Assembly (NCBI RefSeq): GCF_018255755.1
Contig: NZ_CP073766.1
Location: 1,488,001-1,552,000, forward strand
Reading direction: 5' to 3'
DNA from: Chitinophaga sp. HK235
Lineage (GTDB): Bacteria; Bacteroidota; Bacteroidia; Chitinophagales; Chitinophagaceae
DNA length: 64,000 nucleotides
Shown: positions 8,767-16,576 of the stretch, piece after piece
Layout: each line of letters opens with the position of its first letter
Numbering within the stretch: position 1 is the stretch's first letter
Notes under the pieces: generated by a model
What the model saw: only the letters and a program-made list of their open reading frames with translations
Databases searched by the model: none
Told to the model about the DNA's origin: nothing
Made by a program: the position numbers and the translations under genes

Positions 8767-9336
8767 ATGAGAACAATCTGCCTTTTTGCAGCGATTGCTT
8801 TTTTAGCAGCCTGTAACTCCAACATCAAATCAAAAATGGAAGCTACGAAGACATCCGATGCAGAGTCCGCAAAACAGGAAAGCCTGACATATCCTTACAC
8901 AGCAACCTATTCTTCTGACTTTGAGATCGGCGATGCAAAAAAAGCACAAATACTTCTCGAATTGTTCAAAAACTGGGACAACAACACACTCGACAATTCC
9001 AAGAGTTCTTTCGCAGAAATGGACACCATCTTTTTTTCCGACGGTGCTGTCTTTTCCGGCAGCAGGGACAGCCTTTTTGCTCTTGGTAAAAAGATGAGAG
9101 CACAGAAGGGCGATCTCGTTGATTCTATTCATGCCTGGGTACCGCTCAGAAGCAAGGATAAAAAAGAGGATTGGGTACTGATATGGACCCGGGAGCATTC
9201 AACAGATTCAAAAGGAAAAAAGATAACCAGGGAACTGCAGGAAACATGGCGGTTTGATAAAGATGGGAAAATTAATCTGATGTATCAATACGAGCAGATG
9301 CCCCCAAAAATGTCACCGCCACCGGCTAAAAAATAA
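8767..9336 (+). CDS. Lipoprotein with NTF2/SnoaL-like domain
   Basis: 189 residues. It has a clear lipoprotein signal (FLAAC, Cys16), then a low-complexity linker to about residue 45. The globular part is helix plus beta sheet (LELFKNWDNNTLDNSKSSFAEMDTIFFSDG) and reads like a nuclear-transport-factor-2 / SnoaL cone fold. The C-terminus is Pro/Lys-rich. No catalytic residues can be pointed out. It is a single gene, divergent from the hydroxyproline pair and convergent with the DUF3592 pair. Function unknown; a ligand-binding or stress role at the inner leaflet of the outer membrane is possible. Confidence 0.65.
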   Translation: MRTICLFAAIAFLAACNSNIKSKMEATKTSDAESAKQESLTYPYTATYSSDFEIGDAKKAQILLELFKNWDNNTLDNSKSSFAEMDTIFFSDGAVFSGSRDSLFALGKKMRAQKGDLVDSIHAWVPLRSKDKKEDWVLIWTREHSTDSKGKKITRELQETWRFDKDGKINLMYQYEQMPPKMSPPPAKK

Positions 9337-9390
9337 AATTTGTTTTCATAGGATTTTTCAATGCTGGTGCCGGGATGGCGCCCCAGTATA

Positions 9391-9804
9391 CTAAGCGCCA
9401 AAATAGCGGTACAGCAGGAAATAACCACCGCCAATCATCAGAAGATCTACCGCCAGGGCCATCAGACTCAGGGGCCACCAAAAAAGGCCCCAGAAATTGA
9501 CGAACCTTACAGTATACGGTTTACCAGGTTCGAATATGAATGCAGCTGTCTCCCCTACCTGCCATGCTGCGGGAGAAGAACCCGTTCCATGCCTATACGT
9601 AATTGTTTTCTGCTGACGAGTATGGATATCGAAAACAGGATAAAAATAACACGTACCCTCATCATCTTTTTTTTCAACAAGCTGAACAACGGTGCCAACT
9701 GCCCGCTCGCCACCTTTTACAAATGCCAGCCTACCTATGAGACTCCTTACAGCACAGAATAATAATAAACCGCCAACGATTACCAAAATGAGATATAGGA
9801 TCAT
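9391..9804 (-). CDS. DUF3592 membrane protein
   Basis: 137 residues with two transmembrane segments (about 1-22 and 105-130) that bracket a soluble beta domain. It has the DUF3592 pattern: GTVVQLVEKKD, YPVFDIHTR, and VGETAAFIFEPGKPYTVRF. The function of this family is not established. A paralogue of the same layout follows immediately upstream (9835-10269), and both sit in a run of small minus-strand genes reaching to 11674. Several genes of this run come from families that turn up in toxin-immunity neighbourhoods. Confidence 0.75.
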   Translation of the reverse strand: MILYLILVIVGGLLLFCAVRSLIGRLAFVKGGERAVGTVVQLVEKKDDEGTCYFYPVFDIHTRQQKTITYRHGTGSSPAAWQVGETAAFIFEPGKPYTVRFVNFWGLFWWPLSLMALAVDLLMIGGGYFLLYRYFGA

Positions 9805-9834
9805 CTGCTTAACATTAAATAGTTTATGTAATTA

Positions 9835-10269
9835 TCAGCAATTTCCATTCAATTTTCCAGTATAGCTTTTACCCTGTAATCTCATCAGCGGACTAAGCAA
9901 ATAGTAACCCAAACCGACAATAATCAACGGAATAGCGATGGCCATAAAAACGATAGCCCAGCTGAAAAGCAGAAAATAATCCTTCATCGTAACAGAATCC
10001 GGATCTCCGGGATCATACAGAAAGATGGCTTCTTCTCCGATATCCCAGGTTGGTGGGCCATTGGCAACCGGGTGGTTGTAAATCACCTCGTTTTCTTTCA
10101 TTTTTACCACAAAAACCGGAGAGTAAGCACCATCACCGTCATCCTCCAGCGAGATAACGATACCAGTGGCCTGTTCACTTCTGCCAATGAAATCAATGGA
10201 CCGGTTCAATTTGTATAATGAAGCGGTAAGTAAAATGAGACCGGTTAACAAAGATATTTTGTACTGCAT
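9835..10269 (-). CDS. DUF3592 membrane protein (paralogue)
   Basis: 144 residues with the same arrangement as its neighbour. It has an N-terminal membrane helix, the DUF3592 beta domain (GIVISLEDDGDGAYSPVFVVKMKENE, then DIGEEAIFLYDPGDPDSV), and a C-terminal membrane helix around residues 100-125. The sequences have drifted apart, so this is an old duplication or two separate acquisitions. It lies 27 bases upstream of a DUF4375 gene's stop codon on the same strand, consistent with one transcript. Confidence 0.75.
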   Translation of the reverse strand: MQYKISLLTGLILLTASLYKLNRSIDFIGRSEQATGIVISLEDDGDGAYSPVFVVKMKENEVIYNHPVANGPPTWDIGEEAIFLYDPGDPDSVTMKDYFLLFSWAIVFMAIAIPLIIVGLGYYLLSPLMRLQGKSYTGKLNGNC

Positions 10270-10296
10270 ATAATGATTTATTGGGGCTTTGCATCA

Positions 10297-10803
10297 CTAT
10301 ACCAACTTAATAAATGTAGTAAGATGTGTTTCAATATAATTCCTGAATCGTGTCACCTCGCCGTCCATGATGTCATAGAAAGCGCTGTCCAAAGGTTCAA
10401 AGCTGGTGAATTTCTTATACAGCAGGGAGAACTCCTCCAACTCCCTTTCCTGTTCCAGAAATGCCTTATTCTCCACATAAATGCCTTCTGCCTTTCTGAG
10501 AAGGGCAGCCGTTTCGCTCAGGGACCATCTTTGAAGATCATCAATAAAAGAATTTTCAAAAACAAACTGTCCATAACCATTATGTATCAGCTGTAAAAAG
10601 CCCCCATTGGTGACCTGTCCGTAAAGTGCATCATAGATCAGCAGAACATGTTGGTCATCGCTCAACTGATCAAGAATTGTTTCTTCATCTTCTGCTTCCT
10701 CTATGGCATCCTGATACGGTTCCAGTACTGCATAGATAAAATCCCATTCATCTTCACGGGCAGCTTCAATAGCTTCTTTTTTGACGGTCGGTAGAAATTC
10801 CAT
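10297..10803 (-). CDS. DMP19 / DUF4375 family protein
   Basis: 168 residues. The core phrase YGQVTNGGFLQLIHNGYGQ is the hallmark of the DMP19/DUF4375 family, preceded by an acidic helix (EPYQDAIEEAEDEETILDQL) and followed by helices. Members are cytoplasmic and acidic; a DNA-mimic role has been proposed for the founding protein and many relatives occur near polymorphic toxins. Here it is one of five short minus-strand genes without any recognisable toxin beside it. Confidence 0.75.
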   Translation of the reverse strand: MEFLPTVKKEAIEAAREDEWDFIYAVLEPYQDAIEEAEDEETILDQLSDDQHVLLIYDALYGQVTNGGFLQLIHNGYGQFVFENSFIDDLQRWSLSETAALLRKAEGIYVENKAFLEQERELEEFSLLYKKFTSFEPLDSAFYDIMDGEVTRFRNYIETHLTTFIKLV

Positions 10804-10848
10804 ATCGATATAAAATAAATTTATCTTTTTTTCAACTCCATTATCATA

Positions 10849-11181
10849 TCAGTTGTCATCTTCCTGCTCATAAGCCAAACGAACCCAATCGTCTCCCGGA
10901 AATCTGCGGTCTGCAAATTCTCCACAAGCCAGATCTGCCACCTCATTGAGCGTAGTATCCAGTGCCACCACGTCACGCAGGCAGACCAATACGGCTCCCT
11001 CTTCTGCGGCGATCAACTCTTCCTCTGTGGTAACGTTCAGAAATTCTGTTGTAAGAAATTGCCAATATCCATCATGTTCATGTACTACACGTAGCACAGG
11101 CTGCAGTCCATCTACAAAACCCTTTGTGCTCAATACGCCCAGTGTTTCCGGCTCCCGGAATTTATACCCTGTGGTTTCCAT
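10849..11181 (-). CDS. Small acidic hypothetical protein
   Basis: 110 residues starting at METTGYKF. An upstream in-frame TTG at 11205 would add 8 residues and overlap the preceding gene, so the ATG is preferred. Composition is acidic with compact phrases such as LQPVLRVVHEHDGYWQFLTTE and CLRDVVALDTTLNEVADL. I do not recognise the family with certainty. The small size, acidity and position among DUF4375 and DUF3592 genes make an immunity-type protein conceivable. Confidence 0.6.
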   Translation of the reverse strand: METTGYKFREPETLGVLSTKGFVDGLQPVLRVVHEHDGYWQFLTTEFLNVTTEEELIAAEEGAVLVCLRDVVALDTTLNEVADLACGEFADRRFPGDDWVRLAYEQEDDN

Positions 11182-11194
11182 TTTTATTTTATTG

Positions 11195-11674
11195 TTAATA
11201 TTCAAGTTTCACACCGTCAATAATCAGGCCTTCACAGTTCAGTGTCATAAAAGCGCTACCGTAGTCGCCTGTAACCTGATCATTCATCGTCTCCAGCACA
11301 GCCAATTTAAACTCAATCTTTCTGGAAGGGAGCTTTCCGTACGAGTCTGTCACAATTATCTGACCGTCGAGACCACCTTTATTTTGCATGAAAGCGCGCA
11401 ATAATTGGATATCCTGCTTCTCGAAATCTATTGACAGGTAATGCCCCCGGGATGGTCCAGCCGCAGAAAGGCTTTTATTTGTCGAATCCTTTACAGGTTC
11501 ATTTGCCCTGTTGAAGGAAACCGTGAAAGACCTTGCAGCAGCAATCACCTGTTTGCCTCCCTCCTTCACCGTGACTTCCATTCTTATGCGTTTTTCCTCT
11601 GAGTACTGTGCGGAGACTGTTTCAACAGAAAGATAGAGAAAAGCCAGTACAAAACCCCAAAACTTAATTTTCAT
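11195..11674 (-). CDS. Secreted hypothetical protein
   Basis: 159 residues with a signal peptide (about 1-22, ending VSAQ). It then has a mainly beta mature region with paired strands (KRIRMEVTVKEGGKQVIAAARSFTVSF). No Cys lipobox is present, so it should be periplasmic. Its stop lies 13 bases before the preferred start of the next minus-strand gene, making it the probable first gene of the 9391-11674 run. Family unknown. Confidence 0.55.
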   Translation of the reverse strand: MKIKFWGFVLAFLYLSVETVSAQYSEEKRIRMEVTVKEGGKQVIAAARSFTVSFNRANEPVKDSTNKSLSAAGPSRGHYLSIDFEKQDIQLLRAFMQNKGGLDGQIIVTDSYGKLPSRKIEFKLAVLETMNDQVTGDYGSAFMTLNCEGLIIDGVKLEY

Positions 11675-11880
11675 AGATGAATATTTTTAACAAGATTAAA
11701 AATTTGCATACAGGCCGCCTGTCATCAATTGGCATTTGTTCACTTTGATTTGTTGTTTGGAAGAATACCCCGGAAATCCGGTAAACGGAGAAATTCCGGC
11801 GTTTAATAGCCTGCAAAACATAACGCCGCTATATTTTGCAGGTCCTGATACAATCTATATCTTAGCCATTATTTGCCTAT

Positions 11881-13893
11881 ATGTCTGTAAAAAGATGCTT
11901 AAATATATGGTGGCTGTTATGCTGCAGCGTTATATACGGTATCCTGTTGTCCGGCACAGTCAGGGCGCAGGAAATTTCCATCTGTGAAAAAAATGCAAGA
12001 GAAGGTTATGCCAAACGGTTTACCGACTCAACTGCCAGCATACAAATACAGCTGAATGCCCTCCGGCTTGCCGAAGAAAAAAAGAGCAGCGCCGATCAGG
12101 CTATTTGTTACGCCTATCTGGCCATGACCCACAGGCGCCTGTTACACCTGAAGGAATTCACCCGATATGCCGAACAGTCCTGGCATATTGCCGGCACCAC
12201 CACCGATGACCGGGCAAAAGCCTTTGCGTCCTGGGCTATGGGGGCGCTGAAGTCATACATAGACGACAAATCCGGGGCGCTGGATTATCTTCTGGAAGCC
12301 TATGGACGCTTTGTCCGGCTGGAAGCCTACGACCATTGTGCCAAAATCGGATCCGATATCTCCTACCTCTTCTCCCCTGGCTCAGAAGAAAAAGTAAAAA
12401 AGTATGCTGATACGGCACTCGCATATGCAGAGAAATCAGGCGATCCTGAAAATATACTTCATGCCCGCCTTGCAGTTGGCAGCTACCTGCTGGACCGTGT
12501 CGCTTCAGGCAACCCTGACCAATGGCTGGATGCCATTGCTTTTTTCAGACAGACCATAGCCCTCGCAGAAAAAGACGAAAAAAGGATCATCAGCAAGAGT
12601 AATATCGGCGTCGCATATATCAACCTTGCCGTGCTTTATATGAATGGCCCCAAGCCTATCGACGAGCCTGCATTTTTATCCTATCTGGAAAAAGCCACTG
12701 CCATCGCCCGGCAATTTGACCTTAAAAACATCTACCGGAGCGCTATCGGACTACGTGGACAGTATCACATGGAAAAAGGTGAATACAGAATAGCCGAACA
12801 CCTGTTCAAGGAAGGAATCGCCTATCAACAGACCCTTCCCTATAAAGACAATTATATGCTGGCATCCTTCTACGGATCCCTCAAAGACCTTGCTGCCCGT
12901 GAAAAAGACTATGCTGCTTATCACACCTACGATATTCCGTTTGCCAGATATAACCAGCTCAAATATGATGAATCCACCCAGCGTATGTTACAAAATGCCG
13001 ATGCCAGGTTTGAGTCTGACAAAAAGAACACCCGGATCAGACAATTGGAACAGGAAAATCAATTGCAGAAGAAAAACAAGCTGCTGGGATATGGTATTTC
13101 GGCGGTGCTGCTGATAGGACTTGTATTTATGTATCGGTCTTATTATTACCGGCAGCGGTATTATCAGAACAGGGAAGATGTTCTGCAGCAGCAACAGGCG
13201 AACGATCAGCTCAGGATGCAGCTCATGGAAAAAGAAACGCTGGAAAACCTTGCTGACAAACTTTCACTCGAAAGGCGATTGTTACAATCACAGATGGACC
13301 CCCATTTTATTTTTAATGCACTGGGAAATATTCAGGGCATGATCCTTCAGCAAGACAACACGCTGGCCGTTACCTATTTGTCCAAATTCGCGCGGTTGAG
13401 CCGGCAGGTGCTTGAGCACTCCCGAATGGAAAACATTACGCTGACGGAAGAAATCGAAACGCTGAAAAACTACATCGAACTACAACAGCTGCGATTGAAC
13501 AAAAGCTTCGATCACCACATTACCTGCGACGAAGCCGTGGACCAGCAGCTGCGCATCCCGCCACTATTGATACAACCTTTTGTGGAAAATGCCATTGAAC
13601 ATGGATTAAAACCGCTGGCATCCCCGCATCGTGGCTTGTTGAACATACACTTTGAAGAAAACGCCACTGATCATATTCTTGTCTGTACCATTACAGATAA
13701 TGGCATCGGGCTGACAGAGTCCAGACACCGCAAAACAAATAACGCACACCGTTCCCTGTCAACAAAGATAACGGATGAACGCCTGCAACTGATGCTTAGA
13801 GACAATCCACACACCCGTCTTGAGATCAGAGAACGGGATGTAACCACCGAAGGACAAGGCTGTATTGTAATATTATATATTCCCCTATCATAA
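11881..13893 (+). CDS. LytS-type sensor histidine kinase with TPR sensor region
   Basis: 670 residues. A signal-like N-terminus (to about residue 30) leads into a long periplasmic helical region of TPR-like repeats (about 35-380). A membrane helix follows at about 401-423, then a coiled coil, then the His_kinase domain of the LytS/YehU class. The phospho-acceptor motif is QMDPHFIFN with His475; the ATPase N-box reads PFVENAIEHGL and GLT-type glycine boxes follow. It senses something in the periplasm and phosphorylates the LytTR regulator whose gene begins one base after its stop. This pairing is common in Bacteroidetes; the signal cannot be predicted. Confidence 0.9.
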   Translation: MSVKRCLNIWWLLCCSVIYGILLSGTVRAQEISICEKNAREGYAKRFTDSTASIQIQLNALRLAEEKKSSADQAICYAYLAMTHRRLLHLKEFTRYAEQSWHIAGTTTDDRAKAFASWAMGALKSYIDDKSGALDYLLEAYGRFVRLEAYDHCAKIGSDISYLFSPGSEEKVKKYADTALAYAEKSGDPENILHARLAVGSYLLDRVASGNPDQWLDAIAFFRQTIALAEKDEKRIISKSNIGVAYINLAVLYMNGPKPIDEPAFLSYLEKATAIARQFDLKNIYRSAIGLRGQYHMEKGEYRIAEHLFKEGIAYQQTLPYKDNYMLASFYGSLKDLAAREKDYAAYHTYDIPFARYNQLKYDESTQRMLQNADARFESDKKNTRIRQLEQENQLQKKNKLLGYGISAVLLIGLVFMYRSYYYRQRYYQNREDVLQQQQANDQLRMQLMEKETLENLADKLSLERRLLQSQMDPHFIFNALGNIQGMILQQDNTLAVTYLSKFARLSRQVLEHSRMENITLTEEIETLKNYIELQQLRLNKSFDHHITCDEAVDQQLRIPPLLIQPFVENAIEHGLKPLASPHRGLLNIHFEENATDHILVCTITDNGIGLTESRHRKTNNAHRSLSTKITDERLQLMLRDNPHTRLEIRERDVTTEGQGCIVILYIPLS

Positions 13894-13894
13894 C

Positions 13895-14635
13895 ATGATG
13901 TACAAAGCGATTATAGTAGAAGACGAATATCACCTGCGGGAAGCCCTTTCCATCCTGATAGAGATGGTGGCCCCGGAAGATGTACAGATCGTTGGATATG
14001 CCGAAAGGGCGGATGAAGCAGTGAAACTCATCGACAGGCTCAAACCCGATCTTGTATTTATGGATATTATGCTGAAAGAGGGAACCGGATTCGATGTACT
14101 CAACAACGTTTCCCACCGGGCATTTCATCTTATATTCACAACGGCCTATGAAGAACACGCTGTCCGGGCCTTTAAATTCAGCGCTATTGACTACCTGCTA
14201 AAGCCCATCGATGCAGAAGAACTTAAAATGGCGCTGGACCGGATTGCTAACCTACAGGAACGTTTTCTCGCAGAAAAGCAACTCACGGAATTAAACAGCA
14301 ATCTGGATAAAACGCCGAAAAGACTCATCCTCCCTACGCAGGAAGCGATGCATGTGGTCAAGATCGATCAGATCCTGCGCTGCGAAACATCCGGCTCCTA
14401 TACTACCTTCTATTTCACTGACGGAAAAAAAATTATCGTTTCCAGACCATTGAAAAACTATGAAGATATCCTGCTGCCACCGGATTTTTTCAGGGTACAC
14501 CAGTCGCATCTGATCAATATCAATTATATCGTCAGCTATTCCCGGGAAGGCCTCGTGCAAATGGAAGACAATACAGCAGTTCCCATATCAAGGGGCAATA
14601 AAGAAGCTTTTTTCAAACTCATGAAAGACGGATAA
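13895..14635 (+). CDS. LytTR-family response regulator
   Basis: 246 residues. The receiver domain (1-~120) has acidic residues in VEDEYH and phospho-acceptor Asp57 in DLVFMDIML, with TTAYEEHAVRAF and the K of YLLKPID. The LytTR DNA-binding domain (~140-246) has the typical RLILPTQEAMHVVKIDQIL entry and FFRVHQSHLIN signature. It is the cognate partner of the upstream LytS-type kinase, sharing a transcript (1-base gap). It would bind direct repeats upstream of target genes; no target is obvious here. Confidence 0.92.
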   Translation: MMYKAIIVEDEYHLREALSILIEMVAPEDVQIVGYAERADEAVKLIDRLKPDLVFMDIMLKEGTGFDVLNNVSHRAFHLIFTTAYEEHAVRAFKFSAIDYLLKPIDAEELKMALDRIANLQERFLAEKQLTELNSNLDKTPKRLILPTQEAMHVVKIDQILRCETSGSYTTFYFTDGKKIIVSRPLKNYEDILLPPDFFRVHQSHLININYIVSYSREGLVQMEDNTAVPISRGNKEAFFKLMKDG

Positions 14636-14698
14636 CGACGGATACAAAGCCAAAGCAGCAGAAATTAAAATGACGATACCCACATTTGCCGCCATGGC

Positions 14699-14706
14699 TA
14701 CCTTTG
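14699..14706 (+). promoter_or_regulatory. Bacteroidetes -7 box (TACCTTTG)
   Basis: Exact TAnnTTTG match 19 bases before the ATG of the DUF4870 gene and after the two-component stop. No TTTG at the usual 19-base distance is seen upstream. Confidence 0.4.
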
Positions 14707-14725
14707 GCAGCAAATGATCTAAACA

Positions 14726-15055
14726 ATGAATAACAAAACCATTTCTATCCTGAGTTATGTGACAATTATCGGATGGGTAATTGCCTATGCCAAAAGCAAA
14801 GATCTCTCCCCTAAAAGTGATCTGGTCGCTTACCACCTTAAACAAGGCCTGGGCATTTTTATATTGTCAGTCCTCATCAACATTATCCTTACCGTCATTG
14901 TGGCGATGATACCTTCGCTTTACTTCCTTACCTATATCGGCCTCGCGTTGTTTATCCTCTGGATATTCGGTATCATCAATGCTGTCAACGAACAAAAGAA
15001 ACCTATCCCGGTAGTGGGAAAAATATTTGAGGATAAGTTTTCCTTCCTCGACTAA
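14726..15055 (+). CDS. DUF4870 / Tic20-like small membrane protein
   Basis: 109 residues with three to four hydrophobic segments (about 5-22, 43-65, 70-90). It fits the DUF4870 family: SPKSDLVAYHLKQGLGIFIL followed by LFILWIFGIINAVNEQKKPIP. Members are small integral inner-membrane proteins of unknown function. It has its own -7 box and ends before a strong hairpin at 15092-15136. Confidence 0.75.
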   Translation: MNNKTISILSYVTIIGWVIAYAKSKDLSPKSDLVAYHLKQGLGIFILSVLINIILTVIVAMIPSLYFLTYIGLALFILWIFGIINAVNEQKKPIPVVGKIFEDKFSFLD

Positions 15056-15091
15056 TAACAACACATCAACCGGCTTTCTCCATTTGTTGCC

Positions 15092-15136
15092 AAGGCTGTT
15101 CTATTAAGTGGATTTTCAACTAATAGAAACAGCCTT
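15092..15136 (+). terminator. Rho-independent terminator
   Basis: AAGGCTGTT paired with AACAGCCTT, extended by TATTA/TAATA, followed by a long T-rich run (TTCTTTTTTC). It sits 36 bases after the DUF4870 stop. Confidence 0.8.
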
Positions 15137-15193
15137 TTCTTTTTTCTCCAAAATCTTTAAACGAAATTTACGTCTCAGTTTGAAAGCTGTCTG

Positions 15194-15209
15194 TGAGCCT
15201 GTTCGGATT
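15194..15209 (-). other. tRNA-3'-end-like 16-mer (class 2), possible att core
   Basis: Read on the minus strand this 16-mer ends in CAGGCTCA. It can be laid out as part of a T-loop (AAT), T-stem 3' side (CCGAA), acceptor 3' strand (CAGGCTC) and discriminator A. The same 16-mer recurs at 20238-20253 in the same orientation, with ~38 bases of overall similarity. Together they bracket the RiPP-like locus. The tRNA interpretation is inference. Confidence 0.4.
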
Positions 15210-15242
15210 ATTTCTCAAACCATTTTCCTATATCCTGCAATA

Positions 15243-16232
15243 TCACAAATGGATCCATATATTACAGGCGAACTTTGTGCCTGCTGTTACAGGTGCTCCC
15301 CCATGCAAGGAATAGATCAGATCCTTGTTCTGTTCATCAAGATTTACAAAGGACAAAGCCATTCCCTTCTTAGGACTTACACTAAAACCTATTTCCGGGA
15401 ATATTGTTTCCCCTCCTTCGAAATTATCATTCAGATAAACCAAAAGAGTAGCCTTGCGTTTCACTCCTGTTTCGAAAGAGTCAAAATGTGGTTTAAATTC
15501 CTGCCCTTCTCCATAACGTACACACTGTAAATCTTCAATGCGTGCTGTTTCCACTTCCATCAAGTCAGCCGCTCGTTCTATGATGTCATTAAATAATGAA
15601 TCCTGTCTGCTGGTAGTAATAAACGCCGAGTAGCTGGTTCTGTTCCCCGTTATCTCGCTGGTACCGTCCGCAGCCCCGGTCATGCTTCTGTTGAACAAGT
15701 TGTGTTGTTCACAATAATCAATCATATAATTACACTCCTCATCTGACAAAAAATCTTCCACTGCAAAAATTGTATCAGCATAAGCTTCCCGCTCAGATAA
15801 ATCTTCCTGCTCGCATGCTGCACAAAATTCTTTGTCAACAACAATTTCCTTTATGTCCAGGTATTGCAGCACTGTTAACTCAGTCACAGAACAGGTGACT
15901 GTATCTGCAAAAAAATATTGTAAGTGTATCTGTTGTTCTTCCACCTTTTCTATTATTGCCAATACCTCCTGCTCATGTATCCGGATAACAGCCATAGTTG
16001 GAAAAATAATGGCATCTGTAATGTTACAGGGGGCCGTTTTCAGCTCATGCCGGATACCCCATTCCTGTAATTCCATGCTTATATCCTGCATAGACGTTTC
16101 CGGGAACGCTTCTTTCTCGTATAGGGCAGTCCGTACTTTTAAGCGACCCATATTAATATTGTGCAAACCAAGGAAATGAATCACTAAATTAATAGCATAA
16201 TGATGTGCTATAGTATGGAATTTGGGTTTCAT
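15243..16232 (-). CDS. Prolyl-4-hydroxylase fused to a catalytically dead C39-peptidase-like domain (putative RiPP-modifying enzyme)
   Basis: 329 residues in two parts. Residues 155-329 are a 2-oxoglutarate/Fe(II) prolyl-4-hydroxylase domain: HFD (His249, Asp251), distal His310 and the 2-oxoglutarate-binding Lys320 are all present, with RYGEGQEFKPH leading in. Residues 1-~135 read like a C39 bacteriocin-peptidase domain: the first helix ends HFLG, a helix resembles SMQDISMELQEWGI, and a strand reads FPTMAVIRIHEQEVLAII. The position of the catalytic Cys is Ala9 and no Cys occurs before residue 69, so it should not cleave. C39 domains bind GG leader peptides. The gene directly upstream encodes a GG-leader peptide with a proline-rich core. 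Inference: the N-domain captures the leader and the C-domain hydroxylates core prolines. The C39-like reading is the weaker half. Confidence 0.8.
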   Translation of the reverse strand: MKPKFHTIAHHYAINLVIHFLGLHNINMGRLKVRTALYEKEAFPETSMQDISMELQEWGIRHELKTAPCNITDAIIFPTMAVIRIHEQEVLAIIEKVEEQQIHLQYFFADTVTCSVTELTVLQYLDIKEIVVDKEFCAACEQEDLSEREAYADTIFAVEDFLSDEECNYMIDYCEQHNLFNRSMTGAADGTSEITGNRTSYSAFITTSRQDSLFNDIIERAADLMEVETARIEDLQCVRYGEGQEFKPHFDSFETGVKRKATLLVYLNDNFEGGETIFPEIGFSVSPKKGMALSFVNLDEQNKDLIYSLHGGAPVTAGTKFACNIWIHL

Positions 16233-16273
16233 AAATACTATACGTAATTGCTTTCTGTTTAATCATCATAACA

Positions 16274-16319
16274 ATCAGAAGCAAATAACACCCCTGAAGG
16301 AATGTTATTTGCTTCTGAT
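16274..16319 (-). promoter_or_regulatory. Strong intercistronic hairpin between precursor and hydroxylase genes
   Basis: Perfect 17-bp inverted repeat (16274-16290 with 16303-16319) and a 12-base loop. It lies 11 bases after the precursor stop and 41 bases before the hydroxylase start on the minus strand. No clean U-tract follows, so it may be a leaky terminator or an mRNA-stabilising stem that makes precursor mRNA exceed enzyme mRNA. Confidence 0.75.
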
Positions 16320-16330
16320 CCGGGTGTGCA

Positions 16331-16576
16331 TCAAATAGGACAACAAGGGCCAACATTACCATTGCTGATTTGACAAGGAGATCCGTTACTGATCAGGCAG
16401 GGAGATCCTACCGGAGGCATTGGACCAGTGGGGGCTGTTGTATAACCACCACCTATGGTGGGAGGACCAGCAGGACCGGTACCAGTACCTCCCCACAAGT
16501 TTTTCTGTCCTTCAGGACTTAGACTCGCAATTTCCATTTTGCGCAGGCTGAGCTTTTTGAATGTTTGTTTTTTCAT
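16331..16576 (-). CDS. GG-leader natural-product precursor peptide with Pro/Gly/Cys-rich core
   Basis: 81 residues. The leader (1-30) is Lys-rich and helical (KKLSLRKMEIASLS) and ends in LWGG, the double-Gly type seen in Bacteroidetes natural-product precursors of the 'GG-Bacteroidales' kind. The proposed core (31-81) has 11 prolines and 4 cysteines in 51 residues. It contains two tandem copies of GSPC-x-ISN (58-65 and 66-73 with one-residue phase) and ends GPCCPI. The downstream gene encodes a prolyl-4-hydroxylase, so hydroxyproline in the core is likely. Disulfides or thioethers at the cysteines are possible, but no lanthionine enzyme, transporter or active C39 protease is encoded nearby; these would have to act from elsewhere in the genome. 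Confidence 0.75.
   Translation of the reverse strand: MKKQTFKKLSLRKMEIASLSPEGQKNLWGGTGTGPAGPPTIGGGYTTAPTGPMPPVGSPCLISNGSPCQISNGNVGPCCPI

Noticed and set aside
16331..16576. Calling the precursor a lanthipeptide
   Set aside because: Leader resembles Bacteroidetes GG leaders used by several classes, but no LanB/LanC/LanM gene is present in the window; only the hydroxylase is.
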